Positions 45,616 through 54,037 of a DNA stretch of 64,000 nucleotides are shown here, one piece after another (positions within the stretch are counted from its first letter, which is position 1; every line of letters starts with the position of its first letter). Below the pieces are notes generated by a model that was given only the letters and a program-made list of their open reading frames with translations, was not told where the DNA came from and did not search any database. The translations under genes were made by a program, and so were the position numbers. Location of the stretch: contig RAPG01000007.1 of the NCBI GenBank assembly GCA_005239165.1, positions 202,805-266,804 of the forward strand, given 5' to 3'. This DNA comes from Allopusillimonas ginsengisoli (GTDB lineage Bacteria > Pseudomonadota > Gammaproteobacteria > Burkholderiales > Burkholderiaceae_B).

Positions 45616-46782
45616 TTAATACGACTTAGGCAGCCCCAGCACTTTCTCTGCGATAAAGCACATAATCAGCTGCGGGCTGACCGGTGCAATGCGCGGAATA
45701 AAACTTTCGCGCAAATAGCGCTCTACGTGGTATTCCTTGGCATAGCCCATACCGCCCAGCGTTAGTATGGCGGTTTGGCAGGCATTGAACGCGGCTTCGG
45801 CAGCCAGGTATTTGGCTGAGTTGGCATACTCGCCGCAAGGCAGGTTTGCATCGTATAAATAGGCAGCCTTTTGCACCATCAGGTCGGCAGCTTCCAGTTG
45901 CATCCAGGCCTGTGCCAAGGGGTGTTGTATGCCTTGGTTTTGCCCGATAGCGCGCCCAAACACGACACGTTCCTTGGCGTATTCAACGGCGCGGTCAAGG
46001 GCTGCGCGGCCCAGGCCGACAGCTTCGGCGGCAATCAATATACGTTCAGGGTTAAGTCCATGCAAAATGTATTGGAAACCCTTGCCTTCTTCCCCAATGC
46101 GGTCGGCCACAGGAATACGCAGGCCGTCGATGAACAGCATGTTCGAATCAACCGCCTTGCGCCCCATTTTTTCGATTTCACGCACTTCTATCTTGCTTCT
46201 GTCGAGGTCGGTGTAAAACAACGACAAGCCTTGCGTTGGCTTTTTCACTTCTGAAAGTGGCGTGGTGCGGGCCAATAACAGCATTTTGTCGGCCACTTGT
46301 GCTGTGGATATCCATAGCTTGCGTCCATGCACTACATAGCTGTCGCCGTCCAGCACAGCCCGGGTCGTCAGCTTGGTGGTGTCCAGGCCAGCGTCAGGCT
46401 CGGTGACAGCAAAGCAGGCCTTCTGCTCGCCGCTGATCAGCGGCGGCAGCGCCCGTGCGCATTGTTCTGGTGAACCAAACACCACCACGGGATTCAGGCC
46501 GAATATATTCATGTGTACAGCCGACGCACCAGAAAACCCTGCGCCTGAGCGTGAAATAGTGTGCAGCATCAAGGCGGCTTCTGTCATGCCCAAGCCGGAA
46601 CCGCCGTATTCTTCAGGCATGGCAATGCCCAGCCATCCGGCTTTTGCCAGATCCTGATGGAAGGCGTGTGGGTACTCACCGTCGCTGTCGCGTTCCAGCC
46701 AGTAGTCGTTGGGGTAGTGACTGCACAAGGCTTCGACCCCGGCGATCAAAGCTTTGCGGTCATCTGTTAATACGAAGCTCAC
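45616..46782 (-). CDS. Acyl-CoA dehydrogenase family protein
   Basis: A 388-residue FAD enzyme, expected to introduce or reduce a double bond next to a CoA thioester. It has WLGIAMPEEYGGSGLGMTEA near residue 51, CFAVTEPDAGLDTTKLTTRA near 136, LWISTAQVADKMLLLARTTP, and ILTLGGMGYAKEYHVERYLR near 340. The C-terminus reads IPRIAPVSPQLIMCFIAEKV instead of the YEGT catalytic motif of classical members, so the base must be elsewhere or the activity unusual. It lies 22 bases downstream of a class III CoA-transferase gene, a pairing frequent in betaproteobacteria. Confidence 0.88.
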   Translation of the reverse strand: MSFVLTDDRKALIAGVEALCSHYPNDYWLERDSDGEYPHAFHQDLAKAGWLGIAMPEEYGGSGLGMTEAALMLHTISRSGAGFSGASAVHMNIFGLNPVVVFGSPEQCARALPPLISGEQKACFAVTEPDAGLDTTKLTTRAVLDGDSYVVHGRKLWISTAQVADKMLLLARTTPLSEVKKPTQGLSLFYTDLDRSKIEVREIEKMGRKAVDSNMLFIDGLRIPVADRIGEEGKGFQYILHGLNPERILIAAEAVGLGRAALDRAVEYAKERVVFGRAIGQNQGIQHPLAQAWMQLEAADLMVQKAAYLYDANLPCGEYANSAKYLAAEAAFNACQTAILTLGGMGYAKEYHVERYLRESFIPRIAPVSPQLIMCFIAEKVLGLPKSY

Positions 46783-46804
46783 AATGTTTTCCTGTGGTTG
46801 GCGG

Positions 46805-48001
46805 TTACGGGTGCACCGGGTGCAAGCAATCCTGGATTTCGGCTTCAGTCAGGCCCGCTTCGTGCAAGACCTCTTGGGTATGTTCGCCGAGCTGGGGCGC
46901 GTTGCGCCGTATGCTGATTGGCGTTTTAGAATACGTGCCCACTGGCGCAGGTGACCGTATGGCACCTTCGGAAGGATGTTGCAGGTTTTGAAGCATGCCC
47001 ACTTGCTGCAGATGCGGGTCGGTGAGGAGGTCGTCGACGCTGTATAACGGCGCTGCCGGGATATCGGCGTTGCTAAAGGCTTGCAGCCAATACTCACTTG
47101 TATTGCCAGCCAATACCTCAGACACAAAACTGTAGGCCTCGTCGATGTGCTGGGCCCTGGCACCGTGGGTGTTAAAGCGCGCATCGGCCAGCATGTCTGG
47201 GCGTTCGATAATCTTGAAAAACCGTGTCCAGTGCTTGTCGTTGTAGATCAGTACGCTGACGTAGCCATTGGAGGTCGCATAGGGGCGACGGTAAGGCACT
47301 AACAGGCGTGCATAACCCGTAGGCCCGGCTGGTGGGCTGAAGGTTTCTCCACCCAGGTGATCGCCCAGCACCAGTTGCGCCATGGCTTCGAACATGGGGA
47401 CTTCGATTTCCTGGCCCTGACCCGAAGCGCGTGCCTGGATGACGCCGGCCAATATAGCGATGGCCGCTTGCATGCCTACCGCCCGATCCGCCAGAGTAAG
47501 GGGCGCATAGCGTGGCACATCGCCCGAGTTCTGCTGATACAGCGACGGAATGGCTGTCATGCCCTGAATCAGGTCGTCGTAGGCGGGCTTGCCCGAATAT
47601 GGGCCGCTATTGCCAAAGCCATAAGCCCCCACGTAGACCAGTTTTGGGTTGACGCGCGACACATCGGCGTAGCTTAGCCCAAGCCTGGCCATGGATTGCG
47701 GGCGGATGTTATAGAGCAGCACGTCAACGGTTTTGGCGAGTTCGAGACACGCCTGCCGGCCTTGGGGCGTTTTCAGGTCGAGAACGATAGAGCGCTTGTT
47801 GCGGTTCAGGTGCAGATACAAGGCACCCATGCCGGGGTTGCGCATGGGGCCAACCGCCCGCATTGTGTCACCTGACGGCGGCTCAAGCTTGATGACGTCG
47901 GCACCCAGGTCACCCAGTATTTGTGTAGCGTAAGGCCCCATGACCACCGAGCTGAGGTCAAGGATGCGTATGCCGTCCAGCGGCCCGGTGGAGGGTTTCA
48001 T
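46805..48001 (-). CDS. Class III CoA-transferase (CaiB/BaiF family)
   Basis: A 398-residue enzyme that moves CoA between carboxylic acids. Features: GIRILDLSSVVMGPYATQIL at the start, ADVIKLEPPSGDTMRAVGPM, LHLNRNKRSIVLDLKTPQGR, and the catalytic Asp142 in GKPAYDDLIQGMTAI. It is the third gene of the cupin-Bug-CoA-transferase-dehydrogenase operon. The likely pathway is import of an acid by the Bug protein, activation by CoA transfer and oxidation or reduction by the dehydrogenase. The substrate is unknown. Confidence 0.92.
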   Translation of the reverse strand: MKPSTGPLDGIRILDLSSVVMGPYATQILGDLGADVIKLEPPSGDTMRAVGPMRNPGMGALYLHLNRNKRSIVLDLKTPQGRQACLELAKTVDVLLYNIRPQSMARLGLSYADVSRVNPKLVYVGAYGFGNSGPYSGKPAYDDLIQGMTAIPSLYQQNSGDVPRYAPLTLADRAVGMQAAIAILAGVIQARASGQGQEIEVPMFEAMAQLVLGDHLGGETFSPPAGPTGYARLLVPYRRPYATSNGYVSVLIYNDKHWTRFFKIIERPDMLADARFNTHGARAQHIDEAYSFVSEVLAGNTSEYWLQAFSNADIPAAPLYSVDDLLTDPHLQQVGMLQNLQHPSEGAIRSPAPVGTYSKTPISIRRNAPQLGEHTQEVLHEAGLTEAEIQDCLHPVHP

Positions 48002-48011
48002 TTGGGTGACC

Positions 48012-49022
48012 TTATTGTGGCGTTATGTTTGCGTCCTTGATTAGTTTTCCCCAAAGAACATATTGTTCTTGCACGAATTTGCTGAAGTCTTCTGGGCTGC
48101 CGCTGAAAGCGTCAAAGCCTAGCTTGGCCAGACGTGCTTTGGTGTCAGGATCGTTGACGACGTTATTAATCGCGGTATTGAGTGTTTTGACGATTTCGGG
48201 CGACATGCCAGCGGGGCCGAAATAGCCGTTCCAGGAGTTGATGTCAAAGTGTTCGACACCGGCTTCTTCCATGGAAGGAAGGTCGGGCACCAGAGTACTG
48301 CGTTTGGCGGTAGAGACGGCCATGGCACGCAGGCGATTAGATGTGACAAACGGCATGCCAGAGGTAAAGTCAGTAAACATGAAGTCAACTTGCTCGCCGA
48401 TCAGATCCGTCAGGGCTTGGGGTGTGCCCTTGTAGGGCACGTGCAGAAGGTCTAGCCCCGCAGCAACACCCAAGGTAGCGCCCGCAACAATGCCGGTGCT
48501 ATTGCCAGAGGCATAGGTGACTTTGCCGGGGTTGGCTTTGGCGAAGGCGATGAGCTCAGCCAATGTTTTATACGGCTTGTTGGGGTTGGTAACCAGCAGG
48601 AATGGCAGGTTGCCGCCCCGCGCAATGGGGGTGAAGTCTTTGACTGGGTCATAGGCAACGTTTTTCATGAGCCAGGGCGCCGCTGAATGCGAGGTGTTGG
48701 TCGTAACAAACAGCGTGTAGCCATCGGGCTTGGCTTTTGCGACATAATTGGCCGCGATGGTGGCGTTAGCGCCTGGTTTGTTCTCGACAATAACCGGCTG
48801 GCCCAGTTGCTTGCTGATGCTTTCGGCAAAAATGCGGCCTACCGCATCCGTACCCGAACCGGCCGGAAACGGCACGATCAGGCTGATGGGTTTTTCCGGG
48901 TAGGCGGCCAGCGCGCTGGTGGCACTTAGCGCCAGACCTAATAGCGAGTAACCCAGCAGGCGCTTGCCGGAGACCCGGCCGAACATATGGGTTGATGACT
49001 GTGGACGTGAAAATAAGCTCAT
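48012..49022 (-). CDS. Bug/TctC-family binding protein (orphan)
   Basis: A 336-residue periplasmic binding protein. The N-terminus is longer than usual (MSLFSRPQSSTHMFGRVSGK before LLGYSLLGLALSATSALA), with cleavage expected after ALA. Bug motifs follow: YPEKPISLIVPFPAGSGTDA, PVIVENKPGANATIAANYVA, KPDGYTLFVTTNTSHSAAPW and PSMEEAGVEHFDINSWNGYF. The ATG at 49022 has GGAGAC upstream. No tctAB is present nearby. It is the second gene of the CoA-transferase operon. Confidence 0.9.
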   Translation of the reverse strand: MSLFSRPQSSTHMFGRVSGKRLLGYSLLGLALSATSALAAYPEKPISLIVPFPAGSGTDAVGRIFAESISKQLGQPVIVENKPGANATIAANYVAKAKPDGYTLFVTTNTSHSAAPWLMKNVAYDPVKDFTPIARGGNLPFLLVTNPNKPYKTLAELIAFAKANPGKVTYASGNSTGIVAGATLGVAAGLDLLHVPYKGTPQALTDLIGEQVDFMFTDFTSGMPFVTSNRLRAMAVSTAKRSTLVPDLPSMEEAGVEHFDINSWNGYFGPAGMSPEIVKTLNTAINNVVNDPDTKARLAKLGFDAFSGSPEDFSKFVQEQYVLWGKLIKDANITPQ

Positions 49023-49104
49023 GGTTTGTCTCCTGCGCTGCAATTCGCCATGAATAAGGCGTTGCACCGTTGGTTATTGGTAGGTGGTATGTGTGATTTG
49101 TGGC

Positions 49105-49485
49105 TTAACGAATAACCCGATCGGGGTTTTCTTCATAGGGTGGTGAGTAAATAACCAATACCCGCGCGGGTTCTTCACTGGTGACGGTAAATACATGCAT
49201 TTTGTCAGGAGGGAAGTAACAGCAATCGCCGGGAAGTAATTCGCCGCGCTCGCCTTCGACTTCGACAATAGCCGAGCCTGATAGCAAGTAACAGACTTGT
49301 TCGATGCCGGGATGCGCATGAGGCAGCGCGCCTTGATTTTTTTCAATGGTGCCGACCAGCACCTCTACGTGCTTTGCCCCCACGGTTTCACGACTGATCA
49401 GACGACGATTGACTGTGCCGAGATGATTAGCAGGGGAATAGCCGGTGACGTCAGATTCACGAATGATCCAAGAAGGTGTAGTCAT
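49105..49485 (-). CDS. Small cupin-domain protein
   Basis: A 126-residue single-domain cupin. The metal-binding motif 1 reads LPHAHPGIEQVCYLLSGSAI (His, His, Glu) and motif 2 is PGDCCYFPPDKMHVF with a final His. The ATG at 49485 has AGGAA upstream. It is the first gene of the operon that continues with the Bug, CoA-transferase and dehydrogenase genes. It could be an isomerase, dioxygenase-like enzyme or small-molecule sensor for that pathway. Confidence 0.85.
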   Translation of the reverse strand: MTTPSWIIRESDVTGYSPANHLGTVNRRLISRETVGAKHVEVLVGTIEKNQGALPHAHPGIEQVCYLLSGSAIVEVEGERGELLPGDCCYFPPDKMHVFTVTSEEPARVLVIYSPPYEENPDRVIR

Positions 49486-49617
49486 GTATTTTATTCCTGT
49501 GTATGAAAAGAGTTTCACACATGGGAAAGAATTTGGCAAGCTGGGGTTTGCCTGAAGATCAATGCAGCGCGTTGTTTGCGAAGGCGAGTGACACTGTAGA
49601 CGTTGAAGCAAACAAGG

Positions 49618-49629
49618 TGATCGCGATCA
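49618..49629. promoter_or_regulatory. 12-base palindrome upstream of the cupin operon
   Basis: TGATCGCGATCA is a perfect palindrome in the 262-base region between the cupin gene and the toxin-antitoxin pair, 133 bases before the cupin start. The extended GTGATCGCGATCAA also fits an FNR half-consensus with one mismatch. It may be an IclR or FNR-type site. The rest of the region contains no gene. Confidence 0.35.
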
Positions 49630-49697
49630 ATGATCTATAGCCAGCCAGATGATGTCCTTCGCTATGCGATGGAAAATAACTGATCTTGAGGTGCTAT

Positions 49698-49732
49698 ACA
49701 TAATGAAGTACATTATGTGTTACATAAATGTA
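49698..49732 (+). promoter_or_regulatory. Toxin-antitoxin operator with two inverted repeats
   Basis: ACATAATG (49698-49705) and CATTATGT (49711-49718) are perfect inverted repeats with a 5-base spacer. TACAT (49721-49725) and ATGTA (49728-49732) form a second one immediately after. Both lie within 50 bases of the antitoxin start, the usual position for binding by a ribbon-helix-helix antitoxin. Confidence 0.65.
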
Positions 49733-49747
49733 TGACATGGAGGCACT

Positions 49748-50038
49748 ATGGCTCGTGTGACAACACCTAAAGGTGATACGGTAACATTTCGTATCGACCC
49801 AGGCCTCAAGGCCGAACTGACCGAAGTCGCCGGCCGGCAGCATCAGTCGCTGGGCGAATTGTTGCGCAACCTTGTCCGCGACCGGGTAGCTATGGAACGT
49901 CGTCATGCTTTCGAGGCGGAAGCCCGTCGGCAATCGCTGGAAGCGGCGGCCGTCGCCCGCGACCCGCAAAGCGACGAGCACGCCGTCATGCATGAGCTGG
50001 AATCTGACTTTGAAGAGTTCCGTGACGAATGGAAGTGA
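49748..50038 (+). CDS. Ribbon-helix-helix antitoxin of a MazF-type toxin
   Basis: A 96-residue protein whose N-terminus has the CopG/Arc pattern: strand DTVTFRIDPGLKAELTEVAG, helix HQSLGELLRNLVRDRVAMER. A long acidic helical C-terminus follows (ELESDFEEFRDEWK), suited to neutralising the toxin. GGAGG precedes the ATG by a few bases. The stop overlaps the toxin start by ten bases. It is unrelated to the antitoxin at 6116-6340 although the two toxins are paralogous. Confidence 0.8.
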   Translation: MARVTTPKGDTVTFRIDPGLKAELTEVAGRQHQSLGELLRNLVRDRVAMERRHAFEAEARRQSLEAAAVARDPQSDEHAVMHELESDFEEFRDEWK

Positions 50039-50370
50039 AACGCGGTGATCTCATTACCATCGCCTTGCAGGGCGACTATGGTAAACCTCGGCCGGCATTA
50101 GTCATGCAAGATGATGCCTTCGCCGCGCTGGCATCGGTATCCGTGTTGCGCCTGACAGGCGAGCTACACGATTGGCCGCTATTTCGGGTCACGGTTGAGC
50201 CCGACGCATCCAATGGTTTGCAAAAAACATCACAAGTGATGATTGATAAACCGGCCGCCGTACCGAAAACGAAGCTCGGCCAGCGGATCGGCCGTCTCGA
50301 CGATACAACCATGCAGGCTGTGAGCGTGGCCTTCGCCCGCTTTCACGGCTTATGCAGTGTAAGGCAATGA
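50029..50370 (+). CDS. MazF/PemK-type endoribonuclease toxin
   Basis: A 113-residue MazF-family toxin: KRGDLITIALQGDYGKPRPA at the N-terminus, ASVSVLRLTGELHDWPLFRV near residue 37, then NGLQKTSQVMIDKPAAV near 64, and a helical end. It matches the toxin at 6340-6678 through the GDYGKPR / GDFGKPR core and the identical NGLQKTSQVMIDK block. It is expected to cleave mRNA when free. Translation is coupled to the antitoxin. Confidence 0.85.
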   Translation: MEVKRGDLITIALQGDYGKPRPALVMQDDAFAALASVSVLRLTGELHDWPLFRVTVEPDASNGLQKTSQVMIDKPAAVPKTKLGQRIGRLDDTTMQAVSVAFARFHGLCSVRQ

Positions 50371-50977
50371 CTGAAAACTGTAATCCAGCGGCCTCATTGA
50401 CAAAACAACACGGCACATGCTGCTAGGCGCCAACTAATTGATTACCTTTAGCCAAACAAGCTGATCGCCGCCGCCGCCGCCGCCGCCGCCGTCGCCGTCG
50501 AAGCCGACTAAAGGGCGCCAGTCGATCTGACCAGCGACATCAGTGGGCTAACCGGTGAAAGTTGAAGAGCAGATAAATTGGTCGAAGGGCCGCTATCAAG
50601 AAAGCGAACAGAGTACCGCCCCCAGCACGCTTGCCTGTTGCAACAGCAGCTCAATCGCGGCTAGCCCCCCGATCTGCCAGATACGCTTGCACAGAATCTG
50701 TTTAACCATACTCCGCACATTGGCGTTCACGCTTTTGCGTTGCTATCAGTTTTTCCATCACCTGGCCCTTGCAATGTATCGGTTTTGACAGCGAGAGCGG
50801 GTGATGATGTTGCCCAGCATTTCAGAGGACTTACGTTGCCGCACGATGTTGCGAGTGCCGGGATGAAGAGTAGGTTATCGTTAATGGCCCATGGCGGCGC
50901 AGCTGGCAATTTGTTCAGTCCAGTTAGGCTGCACGCCCGAGCAACCTCAAACATGAATCCGGCCAGAGGATAGTCCT
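50371..50977. other. Intergenic stretch without a supportable gene
   Basis: About 600 bases between the toxin and the D-threonine aldolase gene. It contains a GCC microsatellite (listed separately). A short plus-strand frame at 50740-50973 has no recognisable family and no clear ribosome site. A minus-strand stretch around 50590-50700 is open but also unrecognised. It looks like the remains of old rearrangement beside the toxin-antitoxin pair. Confidence 0.4.
50467..50490. repeat. (GCC)8 trinucleotide microsatellite
   Basis: Eight uninterrupted GCC units, followed by GTC GCC GTC. In one frame this reads as eight Ala and then VAVEAD and a stop, so it may be the last piece of a lost Ala-rich coding sequence. 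Such a repeat is prone to slippage. Confidence 0.75.
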
Positions 50978-52117
50978 ATGTCTGAACGTTATCTAGCTAC
51001 GCTTGAAACACCAGCCTTGCTTTTGGACGACACGCGTATGCAGAACAACATTGACCGCATGCGAAGTCGAATGAAGGAGCTGGGTGTCAGCTTTCGCCCG
51101 CACGTCAAAACCAATAAGAGCATTGACGTTTCACGCCGGCTTATGGATACGAGCGAAGGCCCCATCACGGTCTCGACGTTGCGGGAAGCGGATTACTTCG
51201 CCGGTTACGGGGTCAAAGACATTCTTTACGCCGTGTGCATTGCTCCCAACAAGCTCGCTCATGTCACACGTTTGCTGCAAAAGGGCGTACAGCTTTCCCT
51301 GATCCTGGACAGCATGCAAGCCGCGCAGAGGCTGGTCGAGTTCGCGCGCGGTATTGACCGGCCACTCGATGTGCTGATTGAAATCGACTCTGACGGCCAT
51401 CGTTCTGGTCTCGCTCCAGACGCGCCGGAGCTTACCGAGATTGCTTGCTTTCTTGATGCCTCAGGAATAAACGTGAAGGGTGTTCTGACCCACGCCGGAG
51501 GTTCTTACGATTGCCGCTCGGTCGAGGCAATACGCGCCATAGCTGAACAGGAACGGCTGGCGGCTGTGACCGCTGCCACTCGTTTGCGGGCGGCCGGCCT
51601 GGCCTGTCCAGTGGTCAGCGTAGGATCGACGCCCACTGCGCTATATGCCGAGCATCTCGAAGGTGTCACAGAAGTGCGTGCAGGCGTTTTCGTTTTCTTC
51701 GACCTCGTGATGGCAGGGTTGAACGTATGTCGCGTTGAAGACATTGCGATTAGCGTACTGGGCACAGTTATTGGTCACCAGACAGCAAAAGGATGGACCA
51801 TTATTGATGCTGGATGGATGGCGATGTCGCGTGACCGTGGTACCGACGGGCAAGCCGTAGACCAGGGGTATGGTGTGGTGTGTGATATTGAGGGAAGACC
51901 ACTTGAAGGTTTTATTCTGAAGGGCGCAAACCAGGAGCACGGCATTATCGCGCATCGCTCTGACGATCCATCGATCAGCCCGAATCTGGCTGTCGGCGAC
52001 CAGGTTCGTATTTTGCCCAACCATGCCTGTTCGACCGCTGCCCAATATGAAGAGTACAACGTGCTTAATGACTCCAACGAAGTCGTTGCCGTGTGGCCGC
52101 GGTTTAACGGATGGTGA
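50978..52117 (+). CDS. D-threonine aldolase / DSD1-family PLP enzyme
   Basis: A 379-residue fold-III PLP enzyme with an N-terminal TIM-barrel domain. The PLP lysine is expected in FRPHVKTNKSIDV (Lys44). LTHAGGSYDC, VSVGSTPTALY and TEVRAGVFVFFDLVM line the cofactor. The metal-binding C-terminal motif is LPNHACSTAAQ (His349 and Cys351). The family includes D-threonine aldolase, D-serine dehydratase and 3-hydroxyaspartate dehydratase, so the substrate is a D-3-hydroxy amino acid or a relative. It lies ten bases upstream of an L-threonine aldolase gene on the same strand. Confidence 0.85.
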   Translation: MSERYLATLETPALLLDDTRMQNNIDRMRSRMKELGVSFRPHVKTNKSIDVSRRLMDTSEGPITVSTLREADYFAGYGVKDILYAVCIAPNKLAHVTRLLQKGVQLSLILDSMQAAQRLVEFARGIDRPLDVLIEIDSDGHRSGLAPDAPELTEIACFLDASGINVKGVLTHAGGSYDCRSVEAIRAIAEQERLAAVTAATRLRAAGLACPVVSVGSTPTALYAEHLEGVTEVRAGVFVFFDLVMAGLNVCRVEDIAISVLGTVIGHQTAKGWTIIDAGWMAMSRDRGTDGQAVDQGYGVVCDIEGRPLEGFILKGANQEHGIIAHRSDDPSISPNLAVGDQVRILPNHACSTAAQYEEYNVLNDSNEVVAVWPRFNGW

Positions 52118-52127
52118 TGAAGAGATT

Positions 52128-53219
52128 ATGAAATCGACAGATTCGTTTAACTCGACAGATTCGCTTAAATCAATAGACTTGCGCAGCGATACGGTTACCC
52201 GGCCCAGTGCGGGAATGAGAGCCGCCATGGCCGCCGCCGAAGTCGGTGACGACGTGATGGGTGATGATCCCACGGTTAACGCGTTGCAAGATCGTGCGGC
52301 TGCACTCTTCAATTATGGGTCCGCGCTATTTGTGCCCTCGGGAACTCAAAGCAACTTGCTTGCACTCATGACCCACTGCGATCGCGGCGACGAATTCATC
52401 GCAGGGCAAGAGGCGCATCTGTACAAGTACGAAACGGGGGGTGCGGCTGTACTGGGCAGCATTCAGCCACAGCCGATAGCCCATGAGGAGGATGGCACGC
52501 TGGCACTTGGAAACATCCTACGCGCGATTAAGGCGGATGACGTTCACTTTAGTCGTACCCGACTGCTCGCATTGGAAAACACCTGGCAAGGCCGGGTGCT
52601 GTCCCTGGATTATGTGGCGTCGGCCACGGCGCTTGCGCATCAGAAGGGTTTGTCCACTCACCTGGACGGTGCCCGCGTTGTTCATGCGGCGACCAAACTC
52701 GGCATCAGTTTTCCTGCCGCTGTACACGGGTTCGATAGCCTGTCGTTTTGTCTTTCTAAAGGGTTGGGTGCGCCTGTCGGCTCGCTTCTGTGTGGAACCG
52801 CAGAGTTTATTGGGCGTGCGAGGCGCTGGCGCAAAATGTTGGGGGGTGGTATGCGCCAGGCCGGCATTCTGGCTGCGGCGGGCTTATACGCTTTGGATCA
52901 CAATGTGCAGCGCCTGCAAGAAGATCATGATAACGCCACCCGTCTAGCCAGTGGCCTTGCTGATATTACACAGATCACAGTGCAACAGCCTCAGACCAAT
53001 ATGGTCTACGTTCAAATTCCTGAGCCTGACTGTTCGGACCTTGGTGTGTTTCTCAGACAGCGCGGTATTTATGCCGGCATCGGACCTGTTACGCGTCTTG
53101 TGACACATATGGACGTGACCACAGCCCACATCGATGAAACCATCGCTGCGTTCAAAGATTTCTATTCAGAAGCGTTTAGCCGAAAAGCTCGCCGTGTGAA
53201 CCAAGTCGGGCCAGTCTGA
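52128..53219 (+). CDS. ltaE: Low-specificity L-threonine aldolase
   Basis: A 363-residue fold-I PLP enzyme that splits L-threonine and L-allo-threonine to glycine and acetaldehyde. Motifs: IDLRSDTVTRPSAGMRAAMA near residue 16, GDDVMGDDPTVNALQDRAAA, PSGTQSNLLALMTHC, the Asp in STHLDGARVVHAA, and the PLP Lys in FCLSKGLGAPVGSLLCG near 205. The ATG at 52128 is preceded by a weak ribosome site and follows a repetitive start (TDSFNSTDSLKS). A longer frame overlapping the upstream gene is rejected. It is probably co-transcribed with the D-threonine aldolase-like gene. Confidence 0.9.
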   Translation: MKSTDSFNSTDSLKSIDLRSDTVTRPSAGMRAAMAAAEVGDDVMGDDPTVNALQDRAAALFNYGSALFVPSGTQSNLLALMTHCDRGDEFIAGQEAHLYKYETGGAAVLGSIQPQPIAHEEDGTLALGNILRAIKADDVHFSRTRLLALENTWQGRVLSLDYVASATALAHQKGLSTHLDGARVVHAATKLGISFPAAVHGFDSLSFCLSKGLGAPVGSLLCGTAEFIGRARRWRKMLGGGMRQAGILAAAGLYALDHNVQRLQEDHDNATRLASGLADITQITVQQPQTNMVYVQIPEPDCSDLGVFLRQRGIYAGIGPVTRLVTHMDVTTAHIDETIAAFKDFYSEAFSRKARRVNQVGPV

Positions 53220-53319
53220 GCGTGTCGGGGTCAGACTTAATCTGACGGAGCACTTTTCATATGGCACACAAGCAAGTGCTAAACAGCTAACGAGCTATAC
53301 ACCGCAATGACACAACAAC

Positions 53320-53817
53320 ATGAGTGATACCTTTTTAGTCGTAACGTCCACTGCTGTCGGCGTAATCATCACCGCCCTGATTTTCTGGGGGGGGTTCAAG
53401 CTTACCCGTACAAAACTGCGGCGCGCCAGTTCGTCACAATTGATTTCGTCAAAAGACAACGGCGACATCAATATTCCATTGGTGGCCGCTTTTGCCGGCT
53501 GGAAAGCGATACCCTGGCTTACCTGGCTTCACTCTGACATCAGCCCGATGCTGCTTCTTCAAAAGCATCACGTCACGTATAAAGTGGTTCGCAAACATCG
53601 CCAGGCTTATCACGATATTGACTATGTTGATTTTCGACAGGCGCTTGCGACGACCAACATTATTCTTGTCTTTAAGGGAAAGTGGTCCACCTTTTCGGGC
53701 AATACGGCAAACATAAATCTGGCTACCCAAGCGCTGGAAATATTTCAACAAAAAGGCTGTCAGCTTTCACAACGTGCGCATCAGCTTGTGGAATCCGTTG
53801 CGGTAGAGCCACGATAA
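53320..53817 (+). CDS. Hypothetical protein with one N-terminal membrane segment
   Basis: A 165-residue protein. Residues 5-25 (FLVVTSTAVGVIITALIFWG) form a membrane anchor; the remainder is soluble and mixed. A PH-like or DUF-type beta region may be seen in HVTYKVVRKHRQAYHDIDYV and FKGKWSTFSGNTANINLATQ. No known family was recognised. It is located between ltaE and putP and seems to be a separate unit. Confidence 0.55.
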   Translation: MSDTFLVVTSTAVGVIITALIFWGGFKLTRTKLRRASSSQLISSKDNGDINIPLVAAFAGWKAIPWLTWLHSDISPMLLLQKHHVTYKVVRKHRQAYHDIDYVDFRQALATTNIILVFKGKWSTFSGNTANINLATQALEIFQQKGCQLSQRAHQLVESVAVEPR

Positions 53818-54037
53818 ATTTTGCTGATATCACAACTTATGTTAGCGTGTTCCCATGACAATTGGTGTCGATTTATATATCAACATTACAAGCAGCAAGC
53901 AATCATAAAGAGATAACGAAGGCCGCAAAATCAAAGAATAAAAATCGAGTCACTGCTCGGCTTATCCCGGTCAATGACGCGCGACAGTACGCACGTGCGA
54001 ATTGTGTCGACGGTGTGTAAACCAAAGGAGGTGTGTC

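Noticed and set aside
49618..49629. Firm assignment of TGATCGCGATCA as an FNR site
   Set aside because: The left half differs from consensus and its distance to the cupin start is large; kept only as a palindrome of unknown use.
50740..50973. Small gene upstream of the D-threonine aldolase-like gene
   Set aside because: No ribosome site, no recognisable family and uneven composition; listed only as part of the intergenic stretch.
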